From Gordonia jacobaea (lineage in GTDB: Bacteria > Actinomycetota > Actinomycetes > Mycobacteriales > Mycobacteriaceae): 64,000 nucleotides of DNA. The notes under the pieces are model-generated. The model saw nothing but the letters and a program-made list of their open reading frames with translations. It searched no databases and was not told the origin of the DNA. Shown in pieces: positions 12,959-24,984 of the stretch (positions are counted from its first letter, which is position 1; the number at the start of each line of letters is the position of its first letter). A program made the position numbers and the translations under genes. The DNA is taken from NCBI RefSeq assembly GCF_001186365.1, contig NZ_LDTZ01000013.1:372001-436000 (forward strand), in the 5' to 3' direction.

Positions 12959-13903
12959 GTGCGGATCGTGTTCGCCGGAACACCCGAGGTCGCGGTGCCC
13001 TCGCTGCAGCGGCTCCTCGAGTCACCCGACCATGAGGTCGTCGGTGTGATCTCACGACCCGATGCGGTCGCGGGGCGTGGTCGTAAGGTGTCGCGGTCAC
13101 CGATCGCCGAGCTGGCCGATGCGAACGGCATCGAGGTCATCACTCCGCGTCGGATGTCCGACGCCGACGTCGCCGAGGCTCTCGCTCGGTGGCAACCCGC
13201 CGTCGGGGCCGTCGTCGCTTATGGCGGGCTGATTCCGCCGGACGTTCTCGAAATCCCACCGCATGGCTGGATCAACCTGCACTTCTCGGTGTTGCCCGCA
13301 TGGCGTGGCGCCGCACCGGTGCAGGCCGCGATCGCCGCGGGTGACGAGACCACGGGCGCCAGCACCTTCCTGCTGGAGAAGGGACTCGACACCGGCCCCG
13401 TGTACGGCGTGCTGACCGAGACGATCCGCCCGACCGACACCAGCGGAGAACTGCTGGACAGATTGGCCGTCGCCGGGTCGACGCTGCTTCTGTCCACCCT
13501 GGACGGGATCGCCGCGGGTGCGCTGTCGCCGGTGCTGCAGCCCGCGGACGGGGTCAGCCACGCACCCAAGGTCGAGGTCGACGACGCGCGGGTGCGGTGG
13601 GATCTGCCTGCGCACCTGCTCGATCGACGTATTCGTGCGCACACTCCCGCACCGGGCGCATGGACGACGCTCGGCGACGCGCGTGTGAAGGTCGGCCCGG
13701 TCGGTCTCGTCGGCTCCGACGACCCTTCCGCGCCAAAGGATCTGGCGCCTGGGCGCGTCGTCGTGACCAAGAAGGTGGTGTTCGTGGGTACGGCCACCGA
13801 TCCCGTGCGGCTCGGGTGGGTGCAGCCGCCGGGTAAGAAGCAGATGCCGGCCACAGATTGGGCGCGTGGGGCGCGCCTCGACGAGGAGACGGTGCTGTCA
13901 TGA
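12959..13903 (+). CDS. fmt: Methionyl-tRNA formyltransferase
   Basis: 314 aa. Formylates initiator Met-tRNA using 10-formyltetrahydrofolate. The N-terminus [15 protein letters not shown], the folate-site motif [17 protein letters not shown] and the C-terminal tRNA-binding domain ([28 protein letters not shown]) are present. The GTG at 12959 is chosen over ATG 12941 because GAAGGAG lies 6 bases before it and the protein then begins at the conserved core. The stop overlaps the rsmB ATG (ATGA at 13900-13903). Confidence 0.95.
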   Translation: MRIVFAGTPEVAVPSLQRLLESPDHEVVGVISRPDAVAGRGRKVSRSPIAELADANGIEVITPRRMSDADVAEALARWQPAVGAVVAYGGLIPPDVLEIPPHGWINLHFSVLPAWRGAAPVQAAIAAGDETTGASTFLLEKGLDTGPVYGVLTETIRPTDTSGELLDRLAVAGSTLLLSTLDGIAAGALSPVLQPADGVSHAPKVEVDDARVRWDLPAHLLDRRIRAHTPAPGAWTTLGDARVKVGPVGLVGSDDPSAPKDLAPGRVVVTKKVVFVGTATDPVRLGWVQPPGKKQMPATDWARGARLDEETVLS

Positions 13904-15273
13904 GTGATCCGAAGCTGCGGAAGAAGGCCGCCGATCCGGTACGCGAGGTCGCCCGAGACGTCCTGCGCGCCGTCCGCGAGCGCGACGCCTACGCCAACCT
14001 CGTACTTCCGAAGCTATTGCGGGAACGCAAGATCACCGGACGTGACGCCGCGCTGGCCACGGAGCTGACCTACGGCACCGCGCGTGCGTTCGGCACTCTC
14101 GACGCGATCATCGCCGCGGCCGCGAATCGTCCGGTGTCCGAGATCGATGGCGACGTCCTCGATGTACTGCGTCTCGGTGCCTACCAGTTGCTGCGGACCC
14201 GCATCGGGGCGCACGCGGCGGTCTCGACGTCCGTCGACCTCATTCGTAGCGAAAAGGGCATGGGCCCTTCGGGTTTCGTGAATGCCGTGCTGCGCAAGAT
14301 CTCTCAACGCGACGAGGACCTGTGGGTTGACGAACTGGCTCCGCCGATCTGGGACGACCTCGTAGGAAACCTGGCGTTCCGATATGCGCACCCGCGCTGG
14401 ATCGCGGAGGTCTTCTCCGACGCGCTCGGTGGTTCCGCAGGCGAACTGCAGGCCGCGCTCGCCGCCGACGACGACCGACCACCCGTGCACCTCGTCGCAC
14501 GCCCGGGACTCATCACCGCAGAGGAATTGGCCCTCACGAGCGGTGGCGAGGTCGGTCGCTACTCGCCGTACGCGGTGTACCTGCCGGGCGGAGACCCCGG
14601 CGACATCGAGGCTGTGCGTCAGGGTTATGCGGGAGTTCAGGACGAGGGGAGTCAGCTCGTCGCACGGGCTGTCACCGCCGCCGACGTCGGCGAGGACGGC
14701 GGCCGATGGTTGGACATGTGCGCGGGCCCCGGCGGTAAGGCCGCGCTGATCGGCGCGATCGCCGACATCGACGGTGCGCATCTCGACGCCGTCGAGGTGA
14801 GTGAACACCGCGCCGACCTGATCCGGGGTGTCACCCGCGACATGCCCGTCGACGTACACGTCGGCGACGCGCGCAACCTCACGCCCGAGACGGGCCTGGC
14901 CCCGGGCTACGACAGGATTCTGCTGGACGCCCCGTGCTCGGGACTCGGCTCGCTTCGTCGTCGACCGGAGGCCCGCTGGCGGCGCACTCCCGACGACGTG
15001 ACCGAACTCGTAGGCCTGCAGCGTGAACTGCTTACGGAGGCTTTACGAATGGTGCGCCCCGGCGGCGTCGTCGTCTATTCGACGTGCTCGCCGCACCCCG
15101 CGGAGACGACCGAGCTCGTCGCCTCTGTTCTCGACGACGTCCCGGAGGCCCGCCAGCTCGACGCCCGGCCGCTGGTGGGTACCGAGGAGATCGGCGACGG
15201 GCCGCACGTACAGCTCTGGCCCCATCGGCAGGGCACCGACGCCATGTTCCTGGCCGCGCTGACGAAGGAGTGA
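13900..15273 (+). CDS. rsmB: 16S rRNA m5C967 methyltransferase (RsmB/Fmu family)
   Basis: 457 aa. N-terminal NusB-like domain (residues about 10-150) and a C-terminal SAM-dependent RNA m5C methyltransferase domain: SAM-binding [11 protein letters not shown], the proline-cysteine motif [20 protein letters not shown] and the second cysteine in [11 protein letters not shown]. These two cysteines act in catalysis and product release in this family. Translationally coupled to fmt. In M. tuberculosis rpe follows directly; here two other genes intervene. Confidence 0.95.
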   Translation: MSDPKLRKKAADPVREVARDVLRAVRERDAYANLVLPKLLRERKITGRDAALATELTYGTARAFGTLDAIIAAAANRPVSEIDGDVLDVLRLGAYQLLRTRIGAHAAVSTSVDLIRSEKGMGPSGFVNAVLRKISQRDEDLWVDELAPPIWDDLVGNLAFRYAHPRWIAEVFSDALGGSAGELQAALAADDDRPPVHLVARPGLITAEELALTSGGEVGRYSPYAVYLPGGDPGDIEAVRQGYAGVQDEGSQLVARAVTAADVGEDGGRWLDMCAGPGGKAALIGAIADIDGAHLDAVEVSEHRADLIRGVTRDMPVDVHVGDARNLTPETGLAPGYDRILLDAPCSGLGSLRRRPEARWRRTPDDVTELVGLQRELLTEALRMVRPGGVVVYSTCSPHPAETTELVASVLDDVPEARQLDARPLVGTEEIGDGPHVQLWPHRQGTDAMFLAALTKE

Positions 15274-15291
15274 CCACTACTCCTCGGCGCG

Positions 15292-15317
15292 TTCGATCCA
15301 GTGCTGCATTGATCGAA
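15292..15317. promoter_or_regulatory. Inverted repeat TTCGATC-N12-GATCGAA upstream of HNH gene
   Basis: Perfect 7-bp arms at 15292-15298 and 15311-15317, ending 5 bp before the -35 box of the HNH gene. The position is suitable for an operator controlling that gene; it might alternatively mark an edge of the inserted segment. Confidence 0.4.
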
Positions 15318-15322
15318 AATGC

Positions 15323-15351
15323 TTGCGGCACCGCCTGATTCGAGGTAGTCT
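15323..15351 (+). promoter_or_regulatory. Promoter of the DUF222/HNH gene
   Basis: TTGCGG (15323-15328) and TAGTCT (15346-15351) separated by 17 bp, a good housekeeping-type promoter. It gives a leader of about 25 nt before the ATG at 15384 and makes the gene independent of rsmB. Confidence 0.6.
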
Positions 15352-15383
15352 AGAACAAATATTCGACGGCGTCGGGGGGTCTC

Positions 15384-16694
15384 ATGCTCGCAGAAATCAG
15401 TGACCTGGAATCGCTGGTTTCTGCGCTCGGTGAGATGCCTGCCGCTGAGTCTGAAGCCGATGCCGCCGCCCGGCTGACCGTTCTGGAAGAGATCAAATCC
15501 GCCTGTGCCGCAGCGCAAGCGCGTGAGGCCGCCCGGCTGGATGAACTCCGTCGCGCCGATGAGGAACTGCGTGGCGTGCCGAAGGCGAGGCAGGGCAGGG
15601 GACTCTCGGCCGAAGTCGGAATCGCTCGAAAAGCCTCTTCGCAGAAGGGTTCTCAGTATCTCGGGTTCGCGCGGGCGATCCAGCACGAGATGCCCCACAC
15701 GCGAGACGCGCTGGCGTCGGGTCGGCTGACGGAGTGGCGTGCCACCATTCTGGTCCGCGAGACGGCCTACCTCACCCGCGAAACACGCGAGGAGATCGAC
15801 CGACGAGTCTGCGCAGATCCGACGACGCTCGACGGTGTCGGCGACCGCCAACTCGAGGCGCTCGCCAAGCAGCACGCGTACGAGTTGGAACCTCAGGCCG
15901 TGGTGGATCGAAAAGCGAAGGCCGAGAAGGATCGTCGAGTGTCGGTACGTCCGGCGCCCGATCTGATGACTCAGTTGTCCGCGCTGCTGCCGATGAAGCA
16001 GGGAATCTCGGTCTACGCGGCACTCAAGCGATACGCCGACTCGGTCGTCGGTGCAGACGACCGAAGCCACGCGCAGATCATGGCCGACACGCTCGTCGAG
16101 CGGGTCACCGGACAGAAATCGGCCGACGCCGTCCCCGTCGCGGTCAACGTCGTCATGTCGGCCGACACGATGCTCGGGGGCGAGAAGGCGGCGGAGGTTC
16201 CGGGATACGGGCCGATTCCGGCGTCTATTGCACGTCAGCTCATCTCCGAGGGCTTCGACCCCGATAGTGAGATCGCGTCAACGTTCAGACGCCTGTACGC
16301 GAGGCCGTCCGACGGCACGCTGGTCTCGATGGACGCAAAGTCGCGCTGCTTTCCCGCGGCACTGGCGCTCTTCGTCGCCCGGCGCGACAGGCGATGCAGG
16401 GTTGCCTACTGCAACGGCCACGTCGAACACATCGACCACATCCTCGCTCACCGCAGTGGTGGGCCAACCACCGCGGAGAACGGCGAGGGGCTGTGCCGTC
16501 TCCACAATCTGGTCAAGGAACTACCCGGCTGGAAGTACCGTCGGCGCACCGAGTTCGGCGACATCACCGTGATCGACGTCATCACACCCTCGGGGCGCGA
16601 GCACCGGAGCACGTCACCGCCCGCTGTCGGCTTCCGGCCGGCGGGGGAGAGTGCGCTCGAGACCGAACTGGCGGCGCTGATCAACGCAGCGTGA
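15384..16694 (+). CDS. DUF222 and HNH endonuclease domain protein (REP13E12-like)
   Basis: 436 aa. Residues about 1-300 form the helical DUF222 domain; residues about 335-385 form an HNH nuclease domain (CRVAYCNGHVEHIDHILAHRSGG, then a conserved N and LCRLHN), with the metal-binding and catalytic histidines in place. Proteins of this type are multi-copy in Mycobacteriales, including the mycobacterial 13E12 repeat family, and are suspected homing or mobile-element nucleases; the biological role is unproven. It sits between rsmB and the GtrA gene with its own promoter, interrupting an otherwise conserved order. No transposase or clear terminal repeats. Intact, so probably expressed. Confidence 0.88.
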   Translation: MLAEISDLESLVSALGEMPAAESEADAAARLTVLEEIKSACAAAQAREAARLDELRRADEELRGVPKARQGRGLSAEVGIARKASSQKGSQYLGFARAIQHEMPHTRDALASGRLTEWRATILVRETAYLTRETREEIDRRVCADPTTLDGVGDRQLEALAKQHAYELEPQAVVDRKAKAEKDRRVSVRPAPDLMTQLSALLPMKQGISVYAALKRYADSVVGADDRSHAQIMADTLVERVTGQKSADAVPVAVNVVMSADTMLGGEKAAEVPGYGPIPASIARQLISEGFDPDSEIASTFRRLYARPSDGTLVSMDAKSRCFPAALALFVARRDRRCRVAYCNGHVEHIDHILAHRSGGPTTAENGEGLCRLHNLVKELPGWKYRRRTEFGDITVIDVITPSGREHRSTSPPAVGFRPAGESALETELAALINAA

Positions 16695-16714
16695 CGTCGG
16701 TTGCGCAACTGACG
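16695..16714. repeat. 20-bp near-palindrome after the HNH gene
   Basis: Two half-sites (CGTC-G-GTTGC / GCAAC-T-GACG) meet without a loop, immediately after the HNH stop codon; only one base pair is not Watson-Crick. It could be a protein-binding site or an element boundary; it is a poor terminator because it lacks a loop. Confidence 0.35.
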
Positions 16715-16866
16715 ATGACGAGGGTTCCGCCGACCTCGTCGTCGACGACGACGAGTCGACATCAGCTATGGCAGATGGGCGAAATGCAGCGCATTCAGAA
16801 CACTCAATTGTGATCACTTTCCACGGCGCGCGGATTCTCGGTGCGGGAGTTTGAGCGGTGACCACG

Positions 16867-16872
16867 TATATT
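16867..16872 (+). promoter_or_regulatory. -10 box (TATATT) for GtrA gene, leaderless layout
   Basis: TATATT lies 8 bases before GTG 16881, so transcription should start at or next to the start codon. No clear -35 is visible. Confidence 0.5.
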
Positions 16873-16880
16873 GCCCTTAC

Positions 16881-17492
16881 GTGAACGATCTTCGCGCAGC
16901 CCGGTACGCCGAACACATACGTAGCATGGGCCAATTTGTCCGTTTCGGCATTGTCGGGGCGTGCGGAGTCGTCGTCAACATGGTCGTCGCGATCCTGCTG
17001 AACAAGGCCCACGGCGGTACCTCGAAGGCGAACGACGTGGTGTGGCACGTCAGCGGAACCGACTTCAACCTTCGGTTCACCGTTATCGTCTGGATCGTCG
17101 GATTCCTCGTGGCGAATTGCGTGAATTTCCAGCTCAACCGCACATGGACCTTCAAAAGCTCCAAACATGCCAGCTGGTGGTCGGAGTTCTGGCCATTTCT
17201 GGCGGTCGGCAGCGTCGCCGCGATCGTTGGCATGTTCCTGAAGGTCGGCTTCACCAATCCGACGTCGCCGATCTACCTCTCGTCGTCGTTCTTCCACGAG
17301 GGGGCAGGCCTGCATTCGCGCGAATACTGGGCCCAGATCATCACGATCGTGATCACGATGCCCATCAACTTCGCCGTCAACAAGCTGTGGACGTTCCGTG
17401 CGGTGCGGTCACCGATCGCCGAGCGTGAAGAGCAGGTGCCGCCGACTGCCTCCGCGGAACCTGCCACATCGTCGGGGCCGGTGGACAGTTAG
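16881..17492 (+). CDS. GtrA family membrane protein
   Basis: 203 aa. Four predicted membrane segments in the GtrA/DPMS3 pattern: [39 protein letters not shown], a third at about [16 protein letters not shown], and a fourth at [18 protein letters not shown]. The duplicated motif N-F-x-x-N-x-x-W-T-F ([20 protein letters not shown]) is characteristic. The family is thought to help flip or present polyprenyl-linked sugars for cell-wall glycans. GTG 16881 fits the TATATT box in a leaderless arrangement; ATG 16926 is an alternative. No partner glycosyltransferase is adjacent, so its pathway cannot be named. Confidence 0.87.
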   Translation: MNDLRAARYAEHIRSMGQFVRFGIVGACGVVVNMVVAILLNKAHGGTSKANDVVWHVSGTDFNLRFTVIVWIVGFLVANCVNFQLNRTWTFKSSKHASWWSEFWPFLAVGSVAAIVGMFLKVGFTNPTSPIYLSSSFFHEGAGLHSREYWAQIITIVITMPINFAVNKLWTFRAVRSPIAEREEQVPPTASAEPATSSGPVDS

Positions 17493-17495
17493 ATT
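17490..17495 (+). promoter_or_regulatory. -10 box (TAGATT) for rpe, leaderless layout
   Basis: TAGATT overlaps the TAG stop of the GtrA gene and stands 7 bases before the rpe ATG (17503). No Shine-Dalgarno sequence precedes the ATG, consistent with a leaderless message. Confidence 0.45.
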
Positions 17496-17502
17496 GGCTG
17501 CC

Positions 17503-18201
17503 ATGACTGACGCCAACGCTCCGATGATCGCGCCGTCGATTCTCTCCGCCGATTTCGCCAATCTCGCAGCCGAATCTGCCGCGGTCGCGCATCCGGGCAG
17601 CACTCGTGCCGACTGGTTGCATGTCGACGTGATGGACGCACATTTCGTCCCGAACCTCACCCTTGGACTCCCGGTCGTCGAGAGCCTGCTCAAGGCAACC
17701 GACATCCCCCTCGACTGCCACCTGATGATCGACGATCCCAAGCGCTGGGCTCCGCCCTACGCCGAGGCCGGTGCCTACAACGTCACGTTCCATGCCGAGG
17801 CGACGTCGGATCCCGTCGACGTCGCGCGCGACATCCGCGCCGCAGGCGCAAAGGCGGGCCTCGCGATCAAGCCGAACACGCCGCTCGAGCCATATCTGGA
17901 GATCCTGCGCGACATCGACACGCTGCTCGTGATGAGTGTCGAGCCGGGCTTCGGCGGACAGAAGTTCATCGCAGAGGTGCTGGAGAAGGTCAAGATCGTG
18001 CGCACGATTGTCGACTCGTCGGATCTGCGACTGCTCGTCGAGATCGACGGCGGAATCAACGCCGACACCATCGAGCAGGCCGCGGAGGCGGGCGTCGACT
18101 GCTTCGTCGCGGGCTCTGCCGTCTACGGCGCCGACGATCCCGGTAAGGCCGTCGCAGCGTTGCGCGAGCAGGCCGCCACGGCCAGGGCTCGTGTCGACTG
18201 A
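17503..18201 (+). CDS. rpe: Ribulose-phosphate 3-epimerase
   Basis: 232 aa TIM barrel. Interconverts ribulose 5-phosphate and xylulose 5-phosphate in the pentose phosphate pathway. Diagnostic motifs: [27 protein letters not shown] (metal-binding His and catalytic Asp), [18 protein letters not shown] and VEIDGGIN with the second catalytic Asp. The 3' end overlaps the ribD start. Ribulose 5-phosphate is also the RibBA substrate, so the link to the riboflavin genes is metabolic as well as positional. Confidence 0.97.
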   Translation: MTDANAPMIAPSILSADFANLAAESAAVAHPGSTRADWLHVDVMDAHFVPNLTLGLPVVESLLKATDIPLDCHLMIDDPKRWAPPYAEAGAYNVTFHAEATSDPVDVARDIRAAGAKAGLAIKPNTPLEPYLEILRDIDTLLVMSVEPGFGGQKFIAEVLEKVKIVRTIVDSSDLRLLVEIDGGINADTIEQAAEAGVDCFVAGSAVYGADDPGKAVAALREQAATARARVD

Positions 18202-19207
18202 CGACCCCCTGCTCGATTCTTCGATGCGGTCAGCCATCGAGGAATCGGTCGGCGCGCTGGGACTCAGCTCTCCCAACCCGCCCGTCGGGGCGGTGATCGT
18301 GTCGCCCGACGGCGAGATCATCGCGCGCGGCCACACGCAGCCGCCTGGTGGGCCGCATGCCGAGATCATGGCGCTGCGTGCTGCGGGGGACGCGGCGCGC
18401 GGCGCGACCGCGGTGGTGACACTCGAACCCTGCAATCACACAGGCCGCACGGGCCCCTGTTCGCAAGCTCTGGTCGACGCGGGGATCGCGCGCGTGGTGT
18501 TCGCGGTGGCCGACCCCAATCCCACCGCCAGCGGGGGGGACATGCGGCTGCGCGACGCGGGCGTCGACGTCGAGTCCGGTCGCCTCGACGTCGAGGCGCG
18601 CACCGGACCGCTGCGCCACTGGCTGTTCACGCAGGAGCACGGCAGACCGTTCGTCACCGCGAAGATCGCGTCGACCGTCGACGGCCGGGTCGCAGCACCC
18701 GACGGCACGAGTCGGTGGATCACCGGCCCTCAGTCGCGGGCGCGCGCACACCGGCAGCGTGGGCAGATCGACGCCATCGTCGTCGGCACCGGAACCGTTC
18801 TCGCCGACGATCCCTCGCTCACCGCGCGCCTGCCCGACGACACTCTCGCACCTCACCAGCCGACCAGGGTGGCGATGGGGTTGCGCGACGTCGACTCGTC
18901 GGCGCGCATCCGCGACGACGCCGCACCGTTTCTGCATGTCCGCAGCCGCGAGCCGGCAGACGTCCTCGCGGCGCTTCCGGACGCCACCTGGGTGCTCGTC
19001 GAGGGTGGACCGGCGATCATCGGTGCGTTCGTCGACGCGGGTCTCGTCGATGAGATCGAGGCCTACGTTGCGCCGACAGTGCTCGGCGCAGGTGCTGCAT
19101 CTGTCGATCGGCCGACACTCACGACACTCGCGCAAGCGCAGAGATTCGCCACCACCGACGTCGAGCGACTCGGCGACGACGTTCTCATTCGCATGGCGCG
19201 CGGCTGA
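18191..19207 (+). CDS. ribD: Bifunctional riboflavin deaminase/reductase
   Basis: 338 aa. N-terminal pyrimidine deaminase (residues 1 to about 150) with the zinc and catalytic motif HAE and the cysteine pair in [13 protein letters not shown]-terminal reductase (about 150-338) with [15 protein letters not shown] and [16 protein letters not shown]. It performs the second and third steps from the GTP-derived pyrimidine toward riboflavin. The GTG at 18191 overlaps rpe by 11 bases. It lies upstream of the FMN riboswitch and is separated from ribE by a convergent gene, so that switch cannot control it. Confidence 0.95.
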   Translation: MSTDDPLLDSSMRSAIEESVGALGLSSPNPPVGAVIVSPDGEIIARGHTQPPGGPHAEIMALRAAGDAARGATAVVTLEPCNHTGRTGPCSQALVDAGIARVVFAVADPNPTASGGDMRLRDAGVDVESGRLDVEARTGPLRHWLFTQEHGRPFVTAKIASTVDGRVAAPDGTSRWITGPQSRARAHRQRGQIDAIVVGTGTVLADDPSLTARLPDDTLAPHQPTRVAMGLRDVDSSARIRDDAAPFLHVRSREPADVLAALPDATWVLVEGGPAIIGAFVDAGLVDEIEAYVAPTVLGAGAASVDRPTLTTLAQAQRFATTDVERLGDDVLIRMARG

Positions 19208-19209
19208 AC

Positions 19210-19467
19210 CTACTTGCGCTTCAAGCGGTTCCGGCCGATGAACCATCCCGCGATGACGCCCGCGAGCGCGATGATCGTCAGGACGAGCCACAGCGACGCT
19301 CCGACGTGGATGAACAAGAAATTGATGCGCACATGTTGGGTGTTCTGCGCGATGAAGATGACGCCCAGAACGATGAGCAGGAGTGGAATCCAGTTGCGTG
19401 CGGCGAGTCCGAGGAGCTTCGACGACGTCGTCTGTCCTGTTGAACTGCGCTCGGTGTTCGCGGTCAC
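19210..19467 (-). CDS. LapA/DUF1049-like small membrane protein
   Basis: 85 aa with two hydrophobic helices (WIPLLLIVLGVIFIAQN and LWLVLTIIALAGVIAGWFIG), linked by the N-T-x-x-V-x-I-x-F-x-F segment (NTQHVRINFLFI) typical of the lipopolysaccharide-assembly protein A domain family, which is also common in Gram-positives of unknown role. Ends with a basic tail (RNRLKRK). The GTG start at 19467 gives a plausible N-terminus; a weak AAAGG lies about 12 bases upstream. Convergent with ribD, only two bases apart, and divergent from the ribE leader. Confidence 0.75.
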   Translation of the reverse strand: MTANTERSSTGQTTSSKLLGLAARNWIPLLLIVLGVIFIAQNTQHVRINFLFIHVGASLWLVLTIIALAGVIAGWFIGRNRLKRK

Positions 19468-19647
19468 GGCGACACCGCCTTTCCATGAGGTTGAACATTG
19501 CGGTTGAGTGCTGCGGTTGAGCACTGCGGCGTGGGCGATGTACGCCCGCTGATCGGAATTATCACCCGGTGAGGGGCACCGGTGGCGGATTGCGGGTTTC
19601 GGGTGAGTGTCGAACCCCTTCACCTGCGTGCTAGCGTCGAAAGTGAC

Positions 19648-19799
19648 GTTCTCGGGGCGGGGTGAAAGTCCCCACCGGCGGTGAGTGGTCGCGATCAGGT
19701 TCGCGACGACAAGCCCGCGAGCGCCCGGCCACAAGGTCGGGGTCAGCAGATCCGGTGTGATTCCGGAGCCGACGGTCATAGTCCGGATGCGAGAGAACA
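19648..19799 (+). ncRNA. FMN riboswitch (RFN element)
   Basis: The conserved RFN core is easy to read: the 5' part GGGGCGGGGTGAAAGTCCCC with the ACCGGCGGT that follows, the internal arm AAGCCCGCGAGCG, GGTCAGCAGATCCGGTG, then the closing GTCCGGATGCGAGAGAAC. The element ends about 120 bases before the ribE start. FMN binding should reduce expression of ribE-ribBA-ribH, most likely by transcription termination or by masking translation start in the 120-base expression platform; I cannot tell which. Confidence 0.95.
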
Positions 19800-19920
19800 A
19801 GACGGCACACGTGTGCCGCCCTGTCCGCCCCAGCGGGTTGCCGACAGTGTTCGCCAGAACACGCCGGGTAGCCCAGAACGCAGCGGGTCGCCCACAACGA
19901 GGGCAGGACAGGAGCGCATA

Positions 19921-20571
19921 TTGTTCACCGGCATCGTCGAAGAACTCGGCACGATCGTCGCGCGCGACGACCTTTCGGATTCGGCCCGATTCACCATTTC
20001 CGGACCGCTCGTCACCTCTGACGCCTCACACGGTGACTCGATCGCGGTCAACGGCGTGTGCCTGACCGTCGTGGAGCTTTCGTCCGACGGCGCGTTCACC
20101 GTCGACGTGATGGCCGAATCCCTCAATCGCAGCTCGCTCGATGTCCTCGCGACCGGCAGCCGCGTCAACCTCGAACGCGCAATGGCTGCGGACGGACGCT
20201 TCGGGGGCCACATCGTGCAGGGCCACGTCGACGGAACCGGATCGGTGACCTCCGTGACCCCCTCCGAGCACTGGACCGTCGTGCGCATCGCGGTTCCCGA
20301 CACGCTGTCGCGCTACCTCGTGGAGAAGGGATCGATCACTGTCGACGGAGTGTCCCTCACGGTTTCGGCCATCGGTACCGAACCCGGCGGGAACGGGCAG
20401 AGCTGGTTCGAAATTTCCCTGATCCCCACCACGTTGAACGAGACGAACTTGGGTACGGCGCAGGTGGGTGCCGTGGTCAACCTCGAAGTCGACGTCATCG
20501 CCAAGTACGTCGAACGTCTCGCGTCGGCGAATACCACCGCGACACCCGCGGACGCAGCAGGAGTGAAGTGA
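19921..20571 (+). CDS. ribE: Riboflavin synthase (alpha subunit)
   Basis: 216 aa. Dismutates two molecules of 6,7-dimethyl-8-ribityllumazine to riboflavin. Two tandem lumazine-binding repeats: [11 protein letters not shown]...VNGVCLTVV...[13 protein letters not shown], then the second with [22 protein letters not shown] and [10 protein letters not shown]. The start is TTG 19921, giving the family's usual MFTGIVEE N-terminus; AGGAG is positioned 6-8 bases upstream. First gene after the FMN riboswitch. Mycobacterial literature sometimes names this gene ribC. Confidence 0.95.
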   Translation: MFTGIVEELGTIVARDDLSDSARFTISGPLVTSDASHGDSIAVNGVCLTVVELSSDGAFTVDVMAESLNRSSLDVLATGSRVNLERAMAADGRFGGHIVQGHVDGTGSVTSVTPSEHWTVVRIAVPDTLSRYLVEKGSITVDGVSLTVSAIGTEPGGNGQSWFEISLIPTTLNETNLGTAQVGAVVNLEVDVIAKYVERLASANTTATPADAAGVK

Positions 20572-20576
20572 CACAG

Positions 20577-22905
<2,329 letters not shown>

Positions 22906-22940
22906 CCGGCGGGTGCGCCGCTGCGGTCGGTACCGCGTAC

Positions 22941-22946
22941 TAGCCT
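22941..22946 (+). promoter_or_regulatory. -10 box (TAGCCT) for uvrC, leaderless layout
   Basis: TAGCCT stands 7 bases before the uvrC GTG (22954), with no Shine-Dalgarno between, so the message probably starts at the start codon. Confidence 0.5.
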
Positions 22947-22953
22947 GGAATCC

Positions 22954-24984
22954 GTGGCAGACCCGACTACCTACCGTCCCGCACCGGGGACGATTCCGAC
23001 CGACCCCGGGGTCTACCGTTTCCGCGATGCACACGGCCGCGTCATCTACGTGGGCAAGGCCAAGAACCTCCGCTCGCGTCTCACGTCGTACTTCGCCGAT
23101 GTGGCGTCGCTGCATCCACGCACGCGTCGGATGGTCACGACCGCGGCGTCGGTCGAGTGGACGGTCGTCGGCACCGAGGTCGAGGCGCTTCAGCTCGAGT
23201 ACAACTGGATCAAGGAATTCGATCCGCGGTTCAACGTCCGCTATCGCGACGACAAGACCTACCCGATGCTCGCGGTCACCATGAACGAGGAGTACCCGCG
23301 GTTGTTCGTCTACCGCGGTCCGCGTAAGAAGGGCGTCCGGTATTTCGGTCCCTACTCGCATGCGTGGGCGATCCGCGAGACGGTCGACCTCCTCACTCGC
23401 GTCTTTCCCGCCAGAACCTGCTCCGCCGGTGTGTTCAAACGTCATCGCCAGATCGATCGTCCGTGCCTGCTCGGCTACATCGACAAGTGCGCTGCGCCGT
23501 GCATCGGACGCGTGAGTGCCGATGAGCACCGTGCAATCGTCAACGACTTCTGCGACTTCCTCGCCGGACGCACCGATCAGATGATTCGACGCCTCGAACG
23601 CGAGATGAACACGGCGGCAGAGCAACTCGACTTCGAGCGCGCGGCGCGGCTGCGCGACGACGTCGGCGCGATGCGACGCGCGATGGAGAAGCAGGCCGTA
23701 GTGCTCGGCGACGGAACCGACGCCGACGTCGTCGCGATGGTCGGCGACGACCTCGAGGTCTCGGTGCAGATCTTCCACGTCCGCGACGGTCGCGTGCGCG
23801 GGCAGCGAGGGTGGGTCGTCGAGAAGCCGGACGACGAGTCGACGGCCGAGCAGGTCTCGCAGTTCCTCACCCAGTTCTACGGTCGGCAGGACGACCTCGA
23901 CGGCAGCGAGGCGATCCCACGAGAAGTCCTGGTCCCGGAGTTGCCACCGGACGAGGAGCAACTCGCCGAGTGGCTCTCGGGCCTGCGTGGGTCGAAGGTC
24001 CGGCTGCGCGTGCCGCAGAGAGGCGACAAGCGCGCACTCTTCGAGACCGTCGAGCGTAATGCGGGTGAGGCGCTCGCCCAGCACAAGCTCAGGCGCGCAG
24101 GCGATCTCACCACGCGGTCGGCCGCGCTGACCGAATTGCAGGAAGCGCTCGGACTCGACCAGGCACCACTGCGGATCGAATGCGTCGACATCTCGCACGT
24201 CCAGGGAACCGACGTCGTCGCATCGCTCGTCGTGTTCGAGGACGGGCTGCCACGCAAGTCCGACTACCGTCACTACTCGATTCGGCAGGCAGCCGGTGAC
24301 GGACACTCCGACGACGTGGCATCCATCGCGGAGGTGACCCGCAGGCGATTCCTGCGTCACCGCGCCGACCAGGAGGCCGCCGCGTCGGCAGCGGTGCACG
24401 TGACATCGGGCGAGATCTCCGCGCGTGCGGTCGATTCCGCGCCGCCTCCGCCGAAGAAGTTCGCGTATCCGCCCAACCTGTACGTCGTCGACGGCGGCGC
24501 GCCCCAGGTCCACGCTGCGGCAGCCGTTCTCGACGAACTCGGCGTCAACGACGTCTCCGTCATCGGCCTCGCCAAGCGTCTCGAAGAGGTGTGGGTACCC
24601 GGCGACGACGATCCGGTGATCCTGCCACGCAACAGCGAGGCGTTGTTCCTCCTGCAACGGGTGCGCGACGAAGCCCACCGGTTCGCGATCACCTTCCATC
24701 GCAGTAAACGCAGTAAGCGGATGACCGAATCGGTGCTCGACGGCGTCGCCGGCCTCGGGCGTGCGCGCCGCACCGCGCTGGTCACCCACTTCGGTTCGGT
24801 TGCCCGACTGCGCGAGGCGTCGATCGACGAGATCGCACAGGTCCCCGGCATCGGCGAGGCGACGGCGCGCGCGGTCCACGACGCGCTGGAGCCCGTCAAC
24901 GCGGGCGCTCCCGCCCAGAGCGATGTTTCAGATCAGAACGGTGTCCCAAGTGTTCCAACCCAGACGGGAGCAGAGAGTGGCTGA
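22954..24984 (+). CDS. uvrC: Excinuclease ABC subunit C
   Basis: 676 aa. Makes both incisions in nucleotide excision repair with UvrA and UvrB. Domains in order: GIY-YIG nuclease ([25 protein letters not shown]), a cysteine cluster (residues about 150-180), UvrB-binding UVR motif ([21 protein letters not shown]), RNase H-like 5' nuclease domain ([23 protein letters not shown]), and a C-terminal helix-hairpin-helix pair ([32 protein letters not shown]). Its 3' end overlaps rapZ by 8 bases, starting a coupled uvrC-rapZ-yvcK run. Confidence 0.97.
   Translation: MADPTTYRPAPGTIPTDPGVYRFRDAHGRVIYVGKAKNLRSRLTSYFADVASLHPRTRRMVTTAASVEWTVVGTEVEALQLEYNWIKEFDPRFNVRYRDDKTYPMLAVTMNEEYPRLFVYRGPRKKGVRYFGPYSHAWAIRETVDLLTRVFPARTCSAGVFKRHRQIDRPCLLGYIDKCAAPCIGRVSADEHRAIVNDFCDFLAGRTDQMIRRLEREMNTAAEQLDFERAARLRDDVGAMRRAMEKQAVVLGDGTDADVVAMVGDDLEVSVQIFHVRDGRVRGQRGWVVEKPDDESTAEQVSQFLTQFYGRQDDLDGSEAIPREVLVPELPPDEEQLAEWLSGLRGSKVRLRVPQRGDKRALFETVERNAGEALAQHKLRRAGDLTTRSAALTELQEALGLDQAPLRIECVDISHVQGTDVVASLVVFEDGLPRKSDYRHYSIRQAAGDGHSDDVASIAEVTRRRFLRHRADQEAAASAAVHVTSGEISARAVDSAPPPPKKFAYPPNLYVVDGGAPQVHAAAAVLDELGVNDVSVIGLAKRLEEVWVPGDDDPVILPRNSEALFLLQRVRDEAHRFAITFHRSKRSKRMTESVLDGVAGLGRARRTALVTHFGSVARLREASIDEIAQVPGIGEATARAVHDALEPVNAGAPAQSDVSDQNGVPSVPTQTGAESG

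Noticed and set aside
19210-19800. LapA-like protein extended upstream through the FMN riboswitch
   Set aside because: The longer frame is antisense to the riboswitch and lacks homology-like features; the GTG at 19467 gives a normal short family member.
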